31,023 bases of DNA from a virus: the IMG/VR virus record IMGVR_UViG_3300034112_000369, positions 1-31,023 of that record; one strand, given 5' to 3'. A model generated the notes under the pieces. It saw only the letters and a list, made by a program, of their open reading frames with translations. It made no database searches and was not told the origin of the DNA. The translations under genes and the position numbers were made by a program. Positions 29,081 to 31,023 of this stretch are shown here, one piece after another; position 1 is the first letter of the stretch, and each line of letters opens with the position of its first letter.

Positions 29081-29257
29081 ATGACTAAGCCAACTAAAGA
29101 ATACTATCAAGCAAAGGCAGACCTATGTCAGAAGTTAGCAGTCGAGGCTATGACAGAGGGAGACAGCAAGACAGCAGGAGATAACCTGATCCGTATGGTG
29201 AATGCCTTGAACCAACTCAACCTAATCAACTATCAAGAGGAGAAGAAGAATGGCTAA
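29081..29257 (+). CDS. Small helical protein (58 aa)
   Basis: I choose the ATG at 29081 (MTKPTKEYYQAKADLCQKLA) because GGAGAGG precedes it by 5 bases; an ATG at 29066 overlapping the previous stop is the alternative. The protein is helical (VEAMTEGDSKTAGDNLIRMV then NALNQLNLINYQEEKKNG) with a possible two-helix hairpin. Unknown function. Confidence 0.65.
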   Translation: MTKPTKEYYQAKADLCQKLAVEAMTEGDSKTAGDNLIRMVNALNQLNLINYQEEKKNG

Positions 29258-29375
29258 GACATACACGATAACGCTAGAGCTGGAGTGCGATAGCGACCCG
29301 AATGAATGGGTATATCCCGAAGTGTTAGTGATAGACGAGCCTTATCGAGTAAAGAAAGTGGAGGAGAACAAGTGA
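29250..29375 (+). CDS. Small acidic protein (41 aa)
   Basis: MAKTYTITLELECDSDPNEW VYPEVLVIDEPYRVKKVEEN K reads as two beta strands with an acidic loop, like the N-terminal strands of small phage proteins of the MSTYTVTVEVEADS type. It overlaps the previous gene by 8 bases and the next by GTGA. Its role is unknown. Confidence 0.6.
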   Translation: MAKTYTITLELECDSDPNEWVYPEVLVIDEPYRVKKVEENK

Positions 29376-29629
29376 AGCTCATCAATTTCTATGAGGTAAT
29401 GAACTACAAGGGTGACATTGAATGGGGAGGGGCGAGCGCGAGTGAGGCTATCAAGTGGTTTCGCAAGGGCTTCAACAACTCTATCTTTGTATCAGTATGG
29501 AACGAGGAGGACATAGAGGAACCCGTCCTCGTCACCGATAAGATAGAAGTGACGAACCTATTGCTCTCCCTGCTGGTGAGTGAGAGGGAGGAGTATTACC
29601 CCAAGTCCAAGAAAGAGTGGGCGCGATGA
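29372..29629 (+). CDS. Small protein, unknown (85 aa)
   Basis: The GTG at 29372 gives MKLINFYEVMNYKGDIEWGG ASASEAIKWFRKGFNNSIFV then SVWNEEDIEEPVLVTDKIEV and a helical end. A start 22 codons earlier is in frame but lies inside the previous gene. The beta-alpha-beta look (INFYEVMNY..., EAIKWFRKG, SIFVSVWNEE) resembles small phage proteins of unknown role. It overlaps the next gene by ATGA. Confidence 0.65.
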   Translation: MKLINFYEVMNYKGDIEWGGASASEAIKWFRKGFNNSIFVSVWNEEDIEEPVLVTDKIEVTNLLLSLLVSEREEYYPKSKKEWAR

Positions 29630-29709
29630 TATTCTTAGGCGTAATCGTTATCTGTTGCCTTGCTTATATTCTCATTTGCTGGGAGGATAAGCTCAATGAA
29701 CCTAGATAG
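29626..29709 (+). CDS. Tiny membrane peptide (27 aa)
   Basis: MIFLGVIVICCLAYILICWE DKLNEPR is almost entirely one hydrophobic helix with a short charged tail. The ATG overlaps the previous stop, and the end overlaps the next gene by 14 bases. It lies one gene before the lysin, which makes a holin-like or lysis-accessory role possible, but 27 residues is shorter than usual. Confidence 0.6.
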   Translation: MIFLGVIVICCLAYILICWEDKLNEPR

Positions 29710-29995
29710 ACGCAAGGCTAGTGCTGAGAAGCGAGCCGTATGGCTACGCAACTATCAGCGAGCACGAGGGCGAGCTATGACACGCCTAGCCAAGCACCAC
29801 CCCGACCAATTCAAGGAGATCTTGGAAGAAGAAAGGCTATCTGATGAGGCTAGCGGTAAAGCGTGGAGTGATATTACTGGCGGGAGGGCTAGCACTATGG
29901 ATAGTGCTGGCTCACCCAGCAGGTCAGTTACATCTACCCAGCAACAAACCCACAGAAATCAGCAGGACGAAGGCTACGTGGGAGGAGAAGAATGA
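29696..29995 (+). CDS. Basic N-terminus, disordered C-terminus (99 aa)
   Basis: The ATG at 29696 has GGGAGG upstream. The first half is Arg/Lys/Ala-rich and helical (NLDRRKASAEKRAVWLRNYQ RARGRAMTRLAKHHPDQFKE) with a pattern common in actinophage proteins of this size, possibly nucleic-acid binding. The second half (residues 50-99) is low-complexity (GGRASTMDSAGSPSRSVTST) and is encoded where the lysin's signal anchor is read in another frame, so the lysin probably sets the constraint on this stretch. Its stop overlaps an ATG of a further frame (ATGA). Confidence 0.65.
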   Translation: MNLDRRKASAEKRAVWLRNYQRARGRAMTRLAKHHPDQFKEILEEERLSDEASGKAWSDITGGRASTMDSAGSPSRSVTSTQQQTHRNQQDEGYVGGEE

Positions 29996-30269
29996 GAACA
30001 GAAAACTGGCAAAGCAATACGCGTGGGTTGCGTTTGGTTGGAGAGGAGGAGAGTGGCTCTGCCTCCACGATTTATGGACCCGTGAGAGCAGGTTTGACCA
30101 CCTCGCAAGTAATCAGCAAGGAAGTTCAGCTTTTGGAATCGCTCAAATGCTTGGAGAAGAAAGTCGAAATCCTAGAATCCAAATACTTAGAGGTCTTCGA
30201 TACATTTCTGAGCGTTACGGAAGCCCTTGTCAGGCTTTCCGTTTTCACCAACGCAACAACCACTACTGA
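29844..30269 (+). CDS. Lysin, transglycosylase-like, signal-anchored
   Basis: The 141-residue protein has a basic start (MRLAVKR) and a hydrophobic helix (GVILLAGGLALWIVLA, residues 8-23) that would export it or anchor it in the membrane. Residues 60-141 match a lysozyme-like/transglycosylase fold: WLCLHDLWTRESRFDHLASN with the likely catalytic Glu 81, SSAFGIAQMLG, and RGLRYISERYGSPCQAFRFH. This pattern is typical of small actinobacterial phage lysins and resuscitation-factor-like enzymes that cut peptidoglycan. The first 152 bases overlap the 99-residue gene in a different frame. The ribosome site is weak (AAAGG at 8 bases). Release at the end of infection is the likely role. Confidence 0.88.
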   Translation: MRLAVKRGVILLAGGLALWIVLAHPAGQLHLPSNKPTEISRTKATWEEKNENRKLAKQYAWVAFGWRGGEWLCLHDLWTRESRFDHLASNQQGSSAFGIAQMLGEESRNPRIQILRGLRYISERYGSPCQAFRFHQRNNHY

Positions 30270-30288
30270 GGAGGGCGAGAGTGTTTAG
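29992..30288 (+). CDS. Doubtful ORF nested over the lysin (98 aa)
   Basis: The frame MRTENWQSNTRGLRLVGEEE... fills the interval between the 99-residue gene (ATGA junction) and the 53-residue gene (8-base overlap), exactly like other junctions in this operon. It also contains a coiled-coil-like run (EVQLLESLKCLEKKVEILES). However, almost all of it lies on the lysin in another frame, and the lysin has clear family features. It is probably a by-product of the lysin reading frame, though a dual-coding gene is not excluded. Confidence 0.25.
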   Translation: MRTENWQSNTRGLRLVGEEESGSASTIYGPVRAGLTTSQVISKEVQLLESLKCLEKKVEILESKYLEVFDTFLSVTEALVRLSVFTNATTTTEEGESV

Positions 30289-30442
30289 ATACTGGCTACT
30301 CTTTGGTATCAAGAGAGGTTGGATCAGCAAGCCATACTGTATGACACACGATGGCAACTACGAATATATGACAGAGGAAGAACACGAGGAGTGGGAAGGT
30401 GGCGGAGATCCCTGCCATACTGCTATCTCTCTGTTACAATAA
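30281..30442 (+). CDS. Last early gene, actinophage-type (53 aa)
   Basis: The GTG start (GGAGGG about 6 bases upstream) gives MFRYWLLFGIKRGWISKPYC MTHDGNYEYMTEEEHEEWEG then GGDPCHTAISLLQ. The pattern F.YWLL..I..GW.SKP.C..H.G...T.EE..EWE.GGDPC is recurrent in actinobacterial phages. The Cys/His placement (Cys 20, His 23, Cys 43, His 44) might bind zinc. The function is unknown. It is the last gene before the terminator. Confidence 0.75.
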   Translation: MFRYWLLFGIKRGWISKPYCMTHDGNYEYMTEEEHEEWEGGGDPCHTAISLLQ

Positions 30443-30483
30443 GAACTGCCGAGAGTTACTTATCCTTTCGCTCGGCGTAAGAT

Positions 30484-30506
30484 ACCCCGCTTCGGCGGGG
30501 TTTTTT
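30484..30506 (+). terminator. Intrinsic terminator of the plus operon
   Basis: ACCCCGC and GCGGGGT flank a TTCG loop, followed by TTTTTTATTT. This is a textbook rho-independent terminator with a UUCG tetraloop, 42 bases after the last stop. Its T-run reaches into the stop codon of the convergent FmdB-type gene. Confidence 0.95.
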
Positions 30507-30684
30507 ATTTGTCTTTGTCTGTCGAATAGAACCCTGATCCTCGGAAAGAGATAGGAGGCGAGGACCAGAGTCTATCCATTAGGTTACCGCAGTCAGCACA
30601 AGAGGGGGTGCTAGCTTCGGCGTGGATTGAACGCTCAACGGAAAGGGTCGTCAAGCAGTTCTGACATTTGTATTCGTAGATCAT
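30505..30684 (-). CDS. FmdB-type zinc-ribbon protein (59 aa)
   Basis: MIYEYKCQNCLTTLSVERSI HAEASTPSCADCGNLMDRLW SSPPISFRGSGFYSTDKDK is a compact FmdB family protein. It has the Y.Y.C..C opening (Cys 7/10), a second pair Cys 29/32, the R..S.P.I.F+GSGFY.TD ending, and family-typical length. Unlike the zinc ribbon at 10901-11242, it retains the GSGFY end. The gene converges on the plus operon and its TAA overlaps the terminator's T-run. It overlaps the end of the gene before it by ATGA. Confidence 0.9.
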   Translation of the reverse strand: MIYEYKCQNCLTTLSVERSIHAEASTPSCADCGNLMDRLWSSPPISFRGSGFYSTDKDK

Positions 30685-31023
30685 AAAGCAAAACCATAGT
30701 CTAGGTGGAGGAAGCCAACAAGTTTCATAATCCTGCGGGTATCAGAGAACTCTGTGGTCGCTGGCATACGACGCTCTGACCAGGTTGGTTCAGGCACACG
30801 CGATAAGTCAAAGGCGTAGATACCCTGCGGAGTGGAGTTGATGTAGTAAGGAGTGCGAGTACCAGCTTGGTTGATAAGCCTGCGGTACTTCATCTCTTCA
30901 ATCAGCAGGTCAGGGTAGTGGGTATGCCTACACTTCAACTCTATGTAGAGGTTCTTCTCATTGGTGGTACAGTCGAAAGAATCGTAGGCCCCTTCACTCT
31001 TTTCTAAGTCGGGGAAATGACTA
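30681..31023 (-). CDS. PD-(D/E)XK nuclease-like protein, N-terminus missing
   Basis: The frame is open from the right window edge to a TGA at 30681, so 113 residues are visible and the start is lost. Near the edge DLEKSEGAYDSFDCTTNEKN is followed by LYIELKCRHTHYPDLLIEEM, which fits a D...(D/E)xK nuclease core: Asp in SFDC and Glu-Leu-Lys in IELKCR, then a helix with a conserved-looking KYRRLINQAG. It continues as GTRTPYYINSTPQGIYAFDL. A DNA-cutting role in recombination, packaging or host DNA degradation would be typical. It is an inference from pattern; the missing N-terminus would be needed to confirm. Confidence 0.6.
   Translation of the reverse strand, partial: SHFPDLEKSEGAYDSFDCTTNEKNLYIELKCRHTHYPDLLIEEMKYRRLINQAGTRTPYYINSTPQGIYAFDLSRVPEPTWSERRMPATTEFSDTRRIMKLVGFLHLDYGFAL

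Overview
The window looks like part of the genome of a tailed bacteriophage, probably a short-tailed (podovirus-like) phage of an actinobacterium. The phage identity rests on a large terminase, a portal-type protein, a scaffold and major capsid pair (capsid of the N4-gp56 type), collagen-like and glycine-rich fibres, and a lysin, all in one compact gene array. The host guess is inference. It rests on the lysin, which resembles the small transglycosylase-like lysins common in actinophages, and on several mini-proteins of the kind seen in actinophage early operons. No tape-measure gene is visible and a 1550-residue protein sits between portal and scaffold, which fits internal ejection proteins better than a long tail. 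No integrase, tRNA or CRISPR array was seen.

Minus strand, read right to left from 25744 to 1: the late (virion) block. The order is terminase, basic protein, portal, three small proteins, the 1550-residue protein, three further internal-type proteins, an intergenic regulatory spot, scaffold, capsid, a small structural protein, an FmdB-type zinc ribbon, a run of Lys/Arg-rich mini-proteins, then tail and host-recognition genes. The last group holds two small structural proteins, a collagen-like fibre, three tandem glycine-rich fibres, two glycosyltransferases (GT25 and GT4 types), a head-tail connector, fibre-like proteins, and a large tail protein cut by the left edge. Most genes touch by ATGA, GTGA or TAATG junctions, so the block is probably one or two long transcripts.

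Between the two blocks, 25745-26446 is non-coding and rich in dyads: two GC hairpins beside the terminase GTG start, a strong intrinsic terminator on the minus strand, further dyads, a G-rich tract, and a sigma70-like promoter firing right. This promoter holds a 15-nt operator-like dyad that recurs once at 27555.

Plus strand, 26447-30442: the early or accessory block of about 20 very small, overlapping genes. They include mini zinc ribbons, tiny membrane proteins, acidic proteins of unknown role and, near the end, a signal-anchored lysin that is read in a different frame across its neighbours. A textbook UUCG terminator ends the block at 30484-30506. It abuts a convergent minus-strand pair: a second FmdB-type zinc ribbon and a gene cut by the right edge that resembles a PD-(D/E)XK nuclease.

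The main candidates for novelty are the repeated leader/operator architecture of the plus operon, the terminator placed in front of the late operon, the out-of-frame lysin, the three glycine-rich fibre paralogues next to two glycosyltransferases, and the cluster of basic mini-proteins.
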